Below are positions 42,764-52,114 of a DNA stretch of 64,000 bases, piece by piece. The notes below the pieces were generated by a model. The model made no database searches and was not told the DNA's origin. It saw nothing but the letters and a program-made list of their open reading frames with translations. This DNA is from Kribbella sp. NBC_00382. GTDB taxonomy: Bacteria > Actinomycetota > Actinomycetes > Propionibacteriales > Kribbellaceae. The DNA lies in assembly GCF_036067295.1 (NCBI RefSeq), contig NZ_CP107954.1, forward strand, positions 5,146,001-5,210,000. The letters are read 5' to 3'. Every line of letters starts with the position of its first letter. The first letter of the stretch is position 1. Both the position numbers and the translations under genes were made by a program.

Positions 42764-44242
42764 TTGGCTCTGGGCGTGATCACTGTGCGCGAGGTCGACC
42801 CACATGACGAGGCGGCCTTCGACGCCTGGTACGACGTACTCCGAGCCGGCGCGGTCGCCGATCGCGAGGTGCCGCTCGTGTTCAGCCACGACGCGACGGC
42901 GAACTCGCTCCGCACGGAGAACCCGATCAAGACCAGGCTCCCGGTCGCGGCGTACGACGGCGAGCGGGTCGTGGGTGCGATGCTCTTCGAGTACTACCTG
43001 AAGAACGACCTCGACGCGGTCATCGTGGAGATCGACGTCCTGCCCGCTGAGCGGCGGCAGGGGATCGGTACCGCGCTGTGGGGCTGGGCGAGGTCGAAGG
43101 CCGCGTCGCTCGGCCGGACGATCTACCAGATCGAGCTCGCCATCCCCGATGGCTTCACGCCCGAGACCTGGCCGGCGTCGCTGTTCGCCACGAAGCTCGG
43201 GTTCGTGGTCGAGCATGTCGAGGACCATCTCGTAGTACCGCTTCCGTATGAGCACCAGGTGCAACTGGAGCCGCTGGAGGGGTACGAGCTGATCTCCTGG
43301 GCCGGTCCGTGCCCGGAGGAGTACCTCCCGGTGTACGCCGACCTGCGCAGCGCGATGGCCCGCGACGTACCGATCGGCGGCATGACCCGCGAGCCGAAGC
43401 TCTGGACCACCGACGAGCTCCGCACACTCGAGGAACGAACCGCCAAGAGCTACAAAGCCCTGGTCGTGCTGGCCCGCACTCTCGACGGCCGCCCGGCCGG
43501 CTACACGGTGATGTACCTCCCGCTCACCGACCCCGACAACGTCCAGCAACTCGACACGCTCGTACTCCGCGCCGACCGCGGCCACAACCTGGGCGCCCAC
43601 CTCAAGGCCGCCAACCTCGACCAACTCGCCAAGCACCTCACCACCCAGAAGTGGCTGCACACCTGGACCGCCGAGACCAACGGTGCCATGCAGAAGGTCA
43701 ACGCCCGCTTCGGTTTCGTCGCCCGCGAGAAGAACGTCGAATGCGAGCTGGAACTCCCGGCGCCGACTCTTCGACCGGCCGCACGCGCTGTTGTGCTGGA
43801 TCCGGAGGATCGGATCCTCCTGCTGCGCTTCGAGTTCGCCGATGGGCATGCGGTGTGGGCGGCGCCTGGTGGTGGGGTCGAGCCGGGGGAGTCGTTGCCG
43901 CAGGCACTGGCTCGGGAGCTGGCCGAGGAGATCGGCATCGAGCCGCCCGCCGACGCGGCGCATCTGTGGCATCAGGTGACCGTTGCGGACGGTCATGCCC
44001 AGGGATTCGACGGCGTGATCAACGACTACTTCCTGGTGCGTACCGATTCCTTCACTCCGGCGGGGTCGATGTCGGTCGAGGAGATGCTGGCGGAGAACGT
44101 GCACGGGCATCGCTGGTGGACCTTCGAGGAGATCCAGAACCATCGCGGCCCGGAGTTCCTCTCACCGCGCAACCTGCCCTTTTTGCTTGCTCGGCTTCGT
44201 GCCGACGGGCCTCCCGCGAGCCCGGTTTTCATCGGCTTGTGA
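42764..44242 (+). CDS. GNAT-GNAT-Nudix fusion protein
   Basis: 492 aa. Two GNAT-like domains (acetyl-CoA motif EIDVLPAERRQGIGTALWGW; second domain LVLRADRGHNLGAHLKAANL, then WTAETNGAMQKVNARFGF) are followed from about residue 340 by a Nudix hydrolase. Its box, GGVEPGESLPQALARELAEEIGI, fits GX5EX7REUXEEXGU exactly. Nudix enzymes cleave nucleoside diphosphate-X. The GNAT part is a paralogue of the protein at 37347. The TTG at 42764 has GGAG 4 nt upstream; a GTG at 42776 is possible. The combination suggests two steps on one metabolite, or house-cleaning coupled to acetylation (inference). Confidence 0.85.
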   Translation: MALGVITVREVDPHDEAAFDAWYDVLRAGAVADREVPLVFSHDATANSLRTENPIKTRLPVAAYDGERVVGAMLFEYYLKNDLDAVIVEIDVLPAERRQGIGTALWGWARSKAASLGRTIYQIELAIPDGFTPETWPASLFATKLGFVVEHVEDHLVVPLPYEHQVQLEPLEGYELISWAGPCPEEYLPVYADLRSAMARDVPIGGMTREPKLWTTDELRTLEERTAKSYKALVVLARTLDGRPAGYTVMYLPLTDPDNVQQLDTLVLRADRGHNLGAHLKAANLDQLAKHLTTQKWLHTWTAETNGAMQKVNARFGFVAREKNVECELELPAPTLRPAARAVVLDPEDRILLLRFEFADGHAVWAAPGGGVEPGESLPQALARELAEEIGIEPPADAAHLWHQVTVADGHAQGFDGVINDYFLVRTDSFTPAGSMSVEEMLAENVHGHRWWTFEEIQNHRGPEFLSPRNLPFLLARLRADGPPASPVFIGL

Positions 44243-44317
44243 GAGCTGTGTTGGGAAGGTGTGTGAAGGGTGTGAGGACGCGGGTGCGGGGCGGTCGGGC
44301 GATCTAGCGTCGTTGCT

Positions 44318-44626
44318 GTGACTACATCGACTGGTGATCCTGTTCCGTTATTCGTGCCTACCCGTACTGCTGGGGCGCTGGATGTCGCGGCGTTGCAGTG
44401 GGGGCGCCGGCCGGACGGCGTACGGGTGGGCATCGCGTTCAGTTCGGCCCAGTTGTTGCGGGCGGCAACCGGTCCACGGCAGGAGTGGGTTCGGTTGCAC
44501 GAGAGTTCGCTGCGGGAGATGCTCGAGCCGTTCGGGATCAGCGTGATCCAGCTCGACCCGGCACTGGTCGGCCCGGACGTCGCCCAAGTCCGTACGCCGG
44601 AACTGGTGGGCCACCATGGCGATTGA
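44318..44626 (+). CDS. Small SAV_915-like protein
   Basis: 102-aa actinobacterial protein. The outline PLFVPTRTAG, then RVGIAFSSAQLLRAATG, WVRLHESSLREMLEPFGI and VIQLDPALVG resembles the SAV_915 family, which has no known function. GTG start with a TAGCGT box (44305-44310) 7 nt ahead and no Shine-Dalgarno, so a leaderless mRNA is likely. It overlaps the small membrane protein gene that follows. Confidence 0.62.
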   Translation: MTTSTGDPVPLFVPTRTAGALDVAALQWGRRPDGVRVGIAFSSAQLLRAATGPRQEWVRLHESSLREMLEPFGISVIQLDPALVGPDVAQVRTPELVGHHGD

Positions 44627-44738
44627 GCCCTACGACCCGCATCCACACAAGCAGCCGTTCGATCCCGAGTTCCTGGCGATTGTCAGAGTCATCCTGGTGG
44701 TCGGCGCCCTCGCCGCCTTGCTCTACTGGCTCGGCTGA
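44616..44738 (+). CDS. 40-aa small membrane protein
   Basis: A short gene starting inside the end of the SAV_915-like gene (11-bp overlap in another frame). The product begins with a hydrophilic, Pro- and His-rich stretch (PYDPHPHKQPFDPEF) and ends with one hydrophobic helix, about residues 21-39, then a terminal Gly. One-helix proteins of this type often act as membrane anchors or regulators. Coupling to the upstream gene suggests the two work together. Nothing further can be assigned. Confidence 0.6.
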   Translation: MAIEPYDPHPHKQPFDPEFLAIVRVILVVGALAALLYWLG

Positions 44739-44741
44739 TCG

Positions 44742-45419
44742 CTACAGACGGCGTTCCCAGGTGAGGTGGCCTTCGTCCATGAGCGCGTGGCCGTCGGCGC
44801 CGGCGGCGACGCTGGGGTCGTGGGTGGCGATGATGACGGCGGCGCCGCGGTCCGCCTCGGTCCGCAGCAACTCGAGAACGCGCTCTCTGTTGGTGCTGTC
44901 GAGCTCGCTGGTGGACTCGTCGGCGAGGATCACCTTGCCACGCTGGGCCAGGCCGCGAGCGACGGCGACGCGTTGCTGTTCACCGCCGGACAGCTCCTCG
45001 ACCAGGTGGTCGCCGCTCTCCTCCAGCCCGACATCGGAGAGCGCTTTCGCGATGATCTCGTCGATCGACTCCAAGGCTTCGTCGCGATCCTGGTCGTCCG
45101 ACGGCAAGCGGCGCTCGGCCAGCAACGGCATCGACAGGTTCTCCCGGGCCGTAAGCACCCGGGCCAACCCGTTGCCCTGCGGAATCAGTACGACGCCGTG
45201 CGCCGCCGCCCGCGGCCGGTCGACGATCTCCAGCCCGTCGACCTCGACCGAGCCCGACTTGGCTGAGACCGCGCCGGCGATTGCCCAGAGCAACGAACTC
45301 TTGCCGGCTCCCGACGGTCCGCTGACCGCCAGCACATAGCCCGGCGGCACTCGGAGCGAGACGTCAGCCACTGCGACCAGATCGCCGTACGCGACAGTGA
45401 GGTTGGTGACGGTGATCAT
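44742..45419 (-). CDS. ABC transporter ATPase, canonical
   Basis: 225-aa MacB/LolD-type nucleotide-binding protein. Walker A is GPSGAGKSS, the signature LSGGEQQRVAVARG is intact, Walker B is VILADEST, and the H-loop is IIATHDP. It is the last gene of a three-gene unit joined by 4-bp overlaps (permease, degenerate ATPase, this ATPase). It would energise the large FtsX-type permease, forming a mixed ATPase pair with its partner. Confidence 0.9.
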   Translation of the reverse strand: MITVTNLTVAYGDLVAVADVSLRVPPGYVLAVSGPSGAGKSSLLWAIAGAVSAKSGSVEVDGLEIVDRPRAAAHGVVLIPQGNGLARVLTARENLSMPLLAERRLPSDDQDRDEALESIDEIIAKALSDVGLEESGDHLVEELSGGEQQRVAVARGLAQRGKVILADESTSELDSTNRERVLELLRTEADRGAAVIIATHDPSVAAGADGHALMDEGHLTWERRL

Positions 45420-46255
45420 GTCTGGTCCTCCTGCTCAACCGGCGTCAACCGGACCTCGCCGTCCTCGGTGGTGGTCACGCGCAACAACGTGCCCGGCGGC
45501 AACAGCTCCGCGACATGCGGCGGCAACGGCAACGACCCGTCGGTCGCGACTACCGCGAACTCCTCACCCGACCGGCCTTCGGACGCGATCCGCCCGTCCT
45601 TGATCGTGATCGTGCGCGGCAGCACCGCCGCCACATCCGGGTCATGCGTGATCAGCAGAACGGTCATCCCGGTCGCCTTGTTGATCGTCGAGATCGCGGC
45701 TAGTACTTCGTCCCGCGCCCGGTGATCGAGCTGACTGGTCGGCTCATCGGCCAGCAACAACCCTGGGAAAGTCGCGATCCCGACCGCGACAGCGCAGAGC
45801 TGGATCTGACCGGGCGTCAACCGTTCCAGCGGAGTCTGCGCATGGTTGCTCAGGCCAACAAGATCGAGTACTTCCTTCGGGGCCGGCAGCGGCCGCCCGC
45901 GTACTGCGGCGCGTTGGGCGTACCGAACATTGTCCTCAGGCGTCAGATACGGGATGAGGTTGCGCCCGGCCCCCTGCAGCACGATGCCGACATCGCCCGC
46001 CCGCATCTGGTCGAGCTCGGACTCGGTCATGGTGGCGATGTGATGCTCACCGATCTGCAGCCGCCCGGCGCTCGGGGTCAGCAACCCACCACAGAGCTGA
46101 AGCAGGGTTGACTTTCCCGCACCGGATGGTCCGAGCAGGCCGACCAGTTCGCCCGGCCGGACGCTGATCCCGATCCCGGACAGGGCCGCGACGTCGTGCC
46201 CTTGACTCCGGTAGATGTGCACCAGGCCGGTCGTGTTGATCGCGAGGCCGGTCAT
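45416..46255 (-). CDS. ABC transporter ATPase with degenerate signature motif
   Basis: 279 aa. Walker A GPSGAGKST, Walker B LLLADEP, a DH-type D-loop SQLD and H-loop ITHDP are present, but the ABC signature reads LTPGQIQLCAVAVG in place of LSGGQ. A C-terminal extension of about 60 residues ends in an acidic, Gln-rich tail. Both neighbours overlap by 4 bp. In a heterodimer with the canonical ATPase, the composite site that uses this signature would be impaired, as in asymmetric exporters. The ATG at 46255 begins in the permease stop. Confidence 0.88.
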   Translation of the reverse strand: MTGLAINTTGLVHIYRSQGHDVAALSGIGISVRPGELVGLLGPSGAGKSTLLQLCGGLLTPSAGRLQIGEHHIATMTESELDQMRAGDVGIVLQGAGRNLIPYLTPEDNVRYAQRAAVRGRPLPAPKEVLDLVGLSNHAQTPLERLTPGQIQLCAVAVGIATFPGLLLADEPTSQLDHRARDEVLAAISTINKATGMTVLLITHDPDVAAVLPRTITIKDGRIASEGRSGEEFAVVATDGSLPLPPHVAELLPPGTLLRVTTTEDGEVRLTPVEQEDQT

Positions 46256-49200
46256 GACAGTTCCTCCCGGATCCGGGTATAGCCCGCTCGCCGGTTGACG
46301 CCGGTGCCGAGCAGCAGGGTCGCCGCGGTCATGATCGCCGTACTGAGCAACGTCAGCGCCAACGCGACGGACCAGTTGGTGGCGAGGTCGAGGGGGATCG
46401 GTGACGGTTGGCTGGTCGGGGCGAAGAGCGGGATCATCGGCAGCGCGACGTGGGCCCCGATGACGCCGCAGGCCGACCCGAGCAACGCAGCCAATGCGAC
46501 CGGCCCGGTCTGCTCCCACCGGGCCGCCCTGCCGGTCGTCGCAGCCGGTACGCCGGTGATGCGCAGGCTCGCGTAATCCTGGGCCCGCGAGCGCCACGAG
46601 GTGACGATCATCAGCAGCAACACGACGAGCGCCAGCGCCCAGCCCGCGATGCCGATCACCGGCGTCAACTGGAGAGCCAGTGCGCTGGCGGAGCGGCCGT
46701 AGGTGGCGACCTGGTCGGACTTGCGGTCGATGAGCGTCGCGAGGATCCCGGCCTTGCCCAGTTCGTCGATGATCTGTTGGGAGTGGGCCAGGCCGTCCTC
46801 GTTCAGCCAGAGCTCGAAGTCGGTACTCGTATCGGCCACGCTGCCGCCCAGCCGGCGTACCGTCTCCAGATCGACGACCGCGGTGTGCTCGCTGTAGCGC
46901 GGGATGGCGGTGCGCAGCCGGTCGAGCCTCTCGACCGGGAACGCGAGCCCGTCCAGGCCGGGCACGGTCTGGGAATCGCTGACCACGTACTCCGGGCTGA
47001 TCAGCGCCGGTACCGCGATCGGGATCCTGGTGGTCTGGACATCCAGATCGCGGCCGATGCTGGTGATGCCGAGGACCAGGCCGTTCGGCGGGCCGTCGGA
47101 CGCGGTGATGGTGCCCAGGTTGACGGCGTCGCCTTCGGTCTGGTCGGGCGCGTTCCAGTTGCCCGACTTGCCGAGCGGGATCGACGGCTGGAGGTCGGTG
47201 GCGACCTTGTCGATGGTGATCTCGCCGCGGATACCGGCCGAGTCGCTCAGCTCGCGGCCGACGCCCAGCCGGATCAGGTCGCAGGTCTCGGGGCAGACGA
47301 TCTGCTGGCTGAGCTCGATCGGTTTGCCGGCCACCAGCTGCATCGGCTTGAACTCGACCAGGAACCGGGAGCCGGTCTGATGGCTGAAAAGCGTTGCCTG
47401 GAGCACGACGGACTTGGCCGGCGGGCCGACTTCGGCCTCCTGGCCGTCCCCGGTGGGTGGCACGTAGGTCTGCATCGCGCCGGGCGTCGCGGTGATCATC
47501 AACCGCCCGCCCTTGACCGTGATCGGCGGCGGCTCGGTCGGGGCCTTCAGCCGGCGGAAGCCGTCGGCGTCGGTCAGTTTGTCGCCGTGGAAGGCCACCC
47601 GCTGGTAGCTGTCCGGCTCGATCATCAGCGTGCGCAGGCCGTCCGGGTTCGACGGGGAGGAGAGCACGACCGGGGTCATCCAGCGCCGGTCGTGGTCGAT
47701 CTTGTCGATCGCGGTGCTGAAGTCGGAGAAGACCCGGACGTCCATCGACAGCACGCCGTCCGCGCCGACCTCGTACCCGGCGCGGAAGTCGCGGTTGCGG
47801 TCGGCAACGGATGACGCCTGGCCGGCGAACGAGACCAGTGCCGTCGCCACGGCGACCACCGCGACGATCCGGGTCACGGCCGGTCGCCGAGCTACCTGCA
47901 GAGCTCCGAGCGCCAGACCGAGCTGACCGCGGCGGAGCGCCTGCCTGCTGATCAGGCCCGCGGTCGGGAGGAGGAGGTGGGCGAAGGTGAGGCCGACTGC
48001 CAAGGCGAGCAGGCTTGGCGTCAGTACCGGCAGTGGACCTCGGCCACCACCGGTCAGCGCGCCCAGCAGCCCCGCCGACGCGATCACGATGACGATGACG
48101 TCGATCAGGCCGATGGTCCGGCCCCGGCGCCGCGGCACGATCCGCCGGAGCAGCGTCGAGATCGGCTGCTTGATGACCGCCCGGATCGTCCAGGCCACCA
48201 CTGCGAGTCCGACGAGGGCCGCGAGGGCAGTAGCCGCCGGTACTGTCCAGGGCAGCTCTATTGGCGCCCCACCGTTCAGCCAGGTACTCCGAACCACCAG
48301 CAGCAGCCCGAAGCCGACCAGTGCACCAAGCAGCGTGCCGACCAGCACCGGCACCGCCAGCTCAGTGGCCAACGACCGACCGGTACGCCGGGCGCCGGCA
48401 CCGCGCAACCGGGAGATGGCCAGCTCCGGCCGGCGCTGGTCGACAACCGCGGCCAGCGCAAGGGCGAGCACCACGACGCCGAACAGGGCCACCTGGACCA
48501 TCACCAGCGGGATGATCGTGGCGGCCTGCTTGCGCTCGGCGGTGATCCCGTCGATGACGCCGGACAGTGAGGAGGTGTTGGCTGCCGCGAGTTCGGCGCC
48601 CTCGACGTTGGAGTCCTCGGTCGCCTGCCGGAGCCGGGCCAGGTCGTCGACCCGGACAGTGCCCGGCAGCGGGTGGACGTCCACCGTCGAGTGAGCGCCC
48701 CAGACGCCCTTCTCCAGGGTGTCCCGCGTGGTGAAGATGTAGTCGGAGGTGGCCGGCCGGGTTTCGCTGGCCGGCAGCGAGTGGCCCGTCGGGCCGAGTC
48801 CGTACCAGTACCGGTCGTTGTTGTCGGCGCGGTAGATGCCGACTACGCGGAGTGTGCCGCCACCGGCGTACTTGCTGGCTTGGGCGTTCAGGCGGGAGCC
48901 GATGGCGGCGCCGAAGTTCTGCACGTCCTTGGTCGAGACGGCGGCCTCGTTCGGGGCGCTCGGACAGCGGCCTTTCGTCAGTACGAGCTTCTCGCAGTAG
49001 CCGTCGCGCCAGGCCACCTTGCCGGTCTGATCCGGCTTGCCGAGACCCCAGCCGACCTCGACCGACATGCCGTAGAGCGGTGGACTGAACAGTCGCCGCA
49101 GATCCTCGGGGATCAGGGTGGCGATGCGCTCGGGGGCCATCGCGGCGTTGGGGCCGCTGACCAGCGGTGGCGGGCTCGCCTCCAGTTGCCAGCTGGCCGA

Positions 49201-49356
49201 CAGCCACTGGCCGGCCAAGGTCTCCGTGGTGACCGTCTGCTCGACCGCGCGGGAGAACCACGGCGCGAACGCCGCGCAGGCGCCGATCAGCACGCTCACC
49301 CCCGCGAGCACCAGCATCTGCGACCACCGGTACCGCAACGCTTGCCTGATGAACAT
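46252..49356 (-). CDS. Large FtsX-type ABC transporter permease
   Basis: 1034-aa membrane protein. An N-terminal helix (MLVLAGVSVLIGACAAFAPW) and a large extracytoplasmic domain precede an FtsX block near the middle (MVQVALFGVVVLALALAAVV and following helices). A second extracytoplasmic domain of about 300 residues is followed by a second FtsX block at the C-terminus. This duplicated plan works as a mechanotransmission exporter or extractor, not as an importer. The ATG at 49356 has AGGGGTGG upstream. The cargo is unknown; a lipoprotein or an antimicrobial peptide is typical. Confidence 0.85.
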   Translation of the reverse strand: MFIRQALRYRWSQMLVLAGVSVLIGACAAFAPWFSRAVEQTVTTETLAGQWLSASWQLEASPPPLVSGPNAAMAPERIATLIPEDLRRLFSPPLYGMSVEVGWGLGKPDQTGKVAWRDGYCEKLVLTKGRCPSAPNEAAVSTKDVQNFGAAIGSRLNAQASKYAGGGTLRVVGIYRADNNDRYWYGLGPTGHSLPASETRPATSDYIFTTRDTLEKGVWGAHSTVDVHPLPGTVRVDDLARLRQATEDSNVEGAELAAANTSSLSGVIDGITAERKQAATIIPLVMVQVALFGVVVLALALAAVVDQRRPELAISRLRGAGARRTGRSLATELAVPVLVGTLLGALVGFGLLLVVRSTWLNGGAPIELPWTVPAATALAALVGLAVVAWTIRAVIKQPISTLLRRIVPRRRGRTIGLIDVIVIVIASAGLLGALTGGGRGPLPVLTPSLLALAVGLTFAHLLLPTAGLISRQALRRGQLGLALGALQVARRPAVTRIVAVVAVATALVSFAGQASSVADRNRDFRAGYEVGADGVLSMDVRVFSDFSTAIDKIDHDRRWMTPVVLSSPSNPDGLRTLMIEPDSYQRVAFHGDKLTDADGFRRLKAPTEPPPITVKGGRLMITATPGAMQTYVPPTGDGQEAEVGPPAKSVVLQATLFSHQTGSRFLVEFKPMQLVAGKPIELSQQIVCPETCDLIRLGVGRELSDSAGIRGEITIDKVATDLQPSIPLGKSGNWNAPDQTEGDAVNLGTITASDGPPNGLVLGITSIGRDLDVQTTRIPIAVPALISPEYVVSDSQTVPGLDGLAFPVERLDRLRTAIPRYSEHTAVVDLETVRRLGGSVADTSTDFELWLNEDGLAHSQQIIDELGKAGILATLIDRKSDQVATYGRSASALALQLTPVIGIAGWALALVVLLLMIVTSWRSRAQDYASLRITGVPAATTGRAARWEQTGPVALAALLGSACGVIGAHVALPMIPLFAPTSQPSPIPLDLATNWSVALALTLLSTAIMTAATLLLGTGVNRRAGYTRIREELS

Positions 49357-49454
49357 CAGTGGCCCACCCCTAAGCCGTTCCACCCCTTGGACAACGATTC
49401 ACTTCCCGGCCGAAGATACGGAAAACCGGGGTCGGCCAGCCCGTCAGAGGCCAA

Positions 49455-49483
49455 ATGACACAGAGTCGTTACTGCGGTATAGG
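49455..49483 (+). promoter_or_regulatory. Promoter of the aldo/keto reductase gene
   Basis: ATGACA (49455-49460), a 17-bp spacer and TATAGG (49478-49483) form a near-consensus housekeeping promoter. The ATG at 49493 follows 9 nt after the -10 with no Shine-Dalgarno, so the transcript should be leaderless. Confidence 0.6.
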
Positions 49484-49492
49484 TTTTCCGGT

Positions 49493-50482
49493 ATGCGTGA
49501 ATCCCAGCTCGGAGAACTGACCGTTTCCAGCCTCGGCCTCGGCTGCATGGGGATGTCCCAGTCGTACGGCGTGCAGGCCGACGACGCGGAGTCGATCGCC
49601 ACCGTGCACGCTGCGATCGACGCCGGCTGCACCTTCATCGACACCGCCGACGTGTACGGCGACGGGGCGAACGAGGAGCTCGTCGGGCGGGCGCTGGCCG
49701 GCCGCCGGTCCGAGGTGGTACTGGCGACCAAGTTCGGGTTCCAGCGCTCGTCGACGGATGCGGCGACGCCGACGGTGGTGAACGGGCGGCCGGAGTACGC
49801 GGCGACCGCGCTCGACGCGTCCCTGCGGCGGCTCGGGGTCGATTACATCGATCTGTGGTACCTGCACCGGCGCGACCCGGAGGTGCCGATCGAGGAGACG
49901 GTCGGGGCGATGGCTTTGGCGGTCGAGGCCGGCAAGGTTCGCTACATCGGGTTGTCGGAGGTGTCGGGGGAGACGGTGCGGGCGGCGCATGCGGTGCACC
50001 CGATCAGCGCAGTACAGAGTGAGTGGTCGTTGTGGACGCGCGACCCGGAGACCGGCGTACTGCCGACGCTGCGCGAGCTGGGGATCGGGTTCGTGCCGTT
50101 CAGCCCGCTGGGGCGTGGCTTCCTGACCGGGCAGATCACGTCGCCGGATGACTTCGAGCCGGACGACATGCGGCGTGGGTTGCCTCGGTTCAGTGGGGAG
50201 AACTTCCAGCGCAATCTGGATCTGGTCGCTCGTGTGCGGTCGCTTGCTGCTTCGAAGGGCGTGCTGCCGAGTCAGCTGGCGCTGGCCTGGTTGCTTGCTC
50301 AGGGCAATGATGTCGTGCCGATCCCGGGGACGAAGCGGCGGAAGTACCTGGCTGAGAACCTTGGGGCTGTTGACGTTTCGCTGAATGCCGACGAGCTGGC
50401 GGCTTTGGATGCTGCCTTCCCGCCGGATGCGGTCGCGGGGGATCGGTACGCGCCGAGCGGGATGAAGCAGGTCGGCAAGTGA
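49493..50482 (+). CDS. Aldo/keto reductase
   Basis: 329-aa NADPH-dependent reductase of the AKR superfamily. The tetrad is in DTADVY (Asp, Tyr), ATKFG (Lys) and WYLHRRD (His). A second AKR at 61976 shares its order and much sequence (GLGCMGMS, NEELVG, RRSEVVLA), so they are paralogues. It starts from a leaderless promoter. The stop overlaps the NmrA-like gene by 4 bp, so the two reductases are made together. Substrate: probably an aldehyde or ketone. Confidence 0.9.
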   Translation: MRESQLGELTVSSLGLGCMGMSQSYGVQADDAESIATVHAAIDAGCTFIDTADVYGDGANEELVGRALAGRRSEVVLATKFGFQRSSTDAATPTVVNGRPEYAATALDASLRRLGVDYIDLWYLHRRDPEVPIEETVGAMALAVEAGKVRYIGLSEVSGETVRAAHAVHPISAVQSEWSLWTRDPETGVLPTLRELGIGFVPFSPLGRGFLTGQITSPDDFEPDDMRRGLPRFSGENFQRNLDLVARVRSLAASKGVLPSQLALAWLLAQGNDVVPIPGTKRRKYLAENLGAVDVSLNADELAALDAAFPPDAVAGDRYAPSGMKQVGK

Positions 50483-51306
50483 TCGGGGTTACCGGGTCGA
50501 CCGGTCAGCTCGGCTCGCGGATCGCGCGGCTGCTCGCGGCGGACGGGGTACCGCAGCGGCTGATCGTGCGGGATCCGGGGCGGGCGCCTGCACTGGCTGG
50601 GGCTGAGGTGGCGCAGGCGGCGTACGGGGAGCACTCCGCGCTGCTGGACGCGCTGGATGGGGTCTCGACGCTGTTGTTGCTGAGTGCGACGGAGTCGGCC
50701 GATCGGGTTTCCTTGCATAAGGCAACGGTTGATGCGGCGGTGGCGGCTGGGGTTGAGCGGATCGTTTATACGTCGTTCGTGGGGGCGTCGGCGTCGGCGA
50801 CGTTTACGTATGCGCGGGATCACTGGCACACCGAGGAGCATGTGCGGTCTACCGGTGTCGACTTCACGTTCTTGCGGGACAACTTGTACCTCGACTTCCT
50901 GCCCGGGTTCGTCGGTGAGGACGGGGTGATGCGCGGGCCGGCGGGGGACGGGCGGGTTGCGGCGGTTACGCGTGACGATGTCGCTGAGGTGGCGGCTCGG
51001 GTGCTGGTGTCGTCGCAGCACTCGAGGATGACTTATGACCTCACCGGGCCGTCGGCGTTCACGTTGACCGAGGCGGCGGCCTTGATGAGCGCGGCGTGGG
51101 GGCGGTCGGTGCGGTACGAGCCGGAGACGCTTGACGAGGCGTATCGGTCGCGCGAGGGGTTCGGCGCGGCGCCGTGGGAGGTGGCTGGGTGGGTCACGTC
51201 GTACGCGGCGATCTGCAGCGGCGAACTGAGCGGCGTGAGCAGCGCCGTGGAGGACATCACCGGCCATCCGGCGGTGGGTCTCGCCGACTACCTCGCCAAA
51301 GCCTGA
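50479..51306 (+). CDS. NmrA-like NAD(P)-binding protein
   Basis: 275-aa atypical SDR of the NmrA/QorB type. The cofactor motif GVTGSTGQLGSRIARLL begins at residue 3, and RIVYTSFVGA takes the place of the active-site segment. Members reduce quinones or act as redox sensors. GTG start at 50479 overlaps the aldo/keto reductase stop (GTGA). The end is 49 bp before recO. No membrane or signal sequence. Confidence 0.85.
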   Translation: MIGVTGSTGQLGSRIARLLAADGVPQRLIVRDPGRAPALAGAEVAQAAYGEHSALLDALDGVSTLLLLSATESADRVSLHKATVDAAVAAGVERIVYTSFVGASASATFTYARDHWHTEEHVRSTGVDFTFLRDNLYLDFLPGFVGEDGVMRGPAGDGRVAAVTRDDVAEVAARVLVSSQHSRMTYDLTGPSAFTLTEAAALMSAAWGRSVRYEPETLDEAYRSREGFGAAPWEVAGWVTSYAAICSGELSGVSSAVEDITGHPAVGLADYLAKA

Positions 51307-51355
51307 GCCGGGGTTGTCGCGGGGGTTTGTCGACGGGACCTGAGATAATGGCTGG

Positions 51356-52114
51356 ATGCCGCTCTATCGTGACGAGGCGATCGTGCTCCGGGTCCAGAAA
51401 CTGGGCGAAGCCGATCGGATCGCCACGCTCCTGACCCGCAACCACGGCAAAATCCGCGCGGTAGCCAAGGGTGTCCGCCGGACCTCGTCCCGCTTCGGCG
51501 CCCGCCTGGAACCCTTCAGCCACGTCGACCTACAACTAGCGACCGGCCGCACCCTGGACGTAGTCACCCAGGCAGTCTCGATCGCCGCCTACGGCGAAGG
51601 CATAGTCAGCGACTACGCCCGCTACACGACCGGCACCGTCTTGCTGGAAACCGCCGACCGCCTGGTGGTCGAAGAAAAAGAACCCGCCACCCAACAACAC
51701 CTTCTCCTAGCGGGTGCCCTAAGAGTCCTCTCCGCCGGCGACCGCACTCCCGGCCTGGTCCTGGACTCTTTCTTCCTACGCTCCCTAGCCATCTCCGGCT
51801 ACGCCCCGTCCTTCGACGACTGCGCCAAATGCGGCGAACCAGGCCCCCACCGAGCCTTCAACTCCGCCGCCGGCGGCATGGTCTGCAGCACCTGCCGCCC
51901 ACCAGCCTCCACGATGCCCGCCCCCGCCACAGTCACCCTCCTAGCCGCCCTCCTAACCGGCGACTGGCCCACCGCAGAACGCACAGACCCCAAAACCCGC
52001 CGAGAAGCCTCCACCCTGGTAGCCGCCTTCACCACCTACCACCTAGACCGCCTACGCTCCCTCCGCCACCTAGACCTAACCCCCACCACCACCCCCCAAC
52101 TAAACCTCGGCTAA
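51356..52114 (+). CDS. recO: DNA repair protein RecO
   Basis: 252-aa recombination mediator that loads RecA with RecF and RecR and anneals ssDNA. The N-terminal OB fold reads YRDEAIVLRVQKLGEADRIATLLT, then KGVRRTSSRFGARLEPFS, and a C-terminal helical part carries a zinc finger (CAKCGEPG and CSTCRPP). A GATAAT box (51344-51349) lies 6 nt before the ATG, with no Shine-Dalgarno. In the usual backbone recO follows era and precedes uppS; both are still near, with 16 kb of other genes after era. Confidence 0.95.
   Translation: MPLYRDEAIVLRVQKLGEADRIATLLTRNHGKIRAVAKGVRRTSSRFGARLEPFSHVDLQLATGRTLDVVTQAVSIAAYGEGIVSDYARYTTGTVLLETADRLVVEEKEPATQQHLLLAGALRVLSAGDRTPGLVLDSFFLRSLAISGYAPSFDDCAKCGEPGPHRAFNSAAGGMVCSTCRPPASTMPAPATVTLLAALLTGDWPTAERTDPKTRREASTLVAAFTTYHLDRLRSLRHLDLTPTTTPQLNLG

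Noticed and set aside
44742..46255. Calling the pair of ATPases a simple duplication
   Set aside because: They differ in length, signature and tail, so they are distinct subunits and not a recent duplicate.
46408..47814. A 468-codon plus-strand frame within the permease gene
   Set aside because: Antisense to conserved FtsX sequence, with no start signal.
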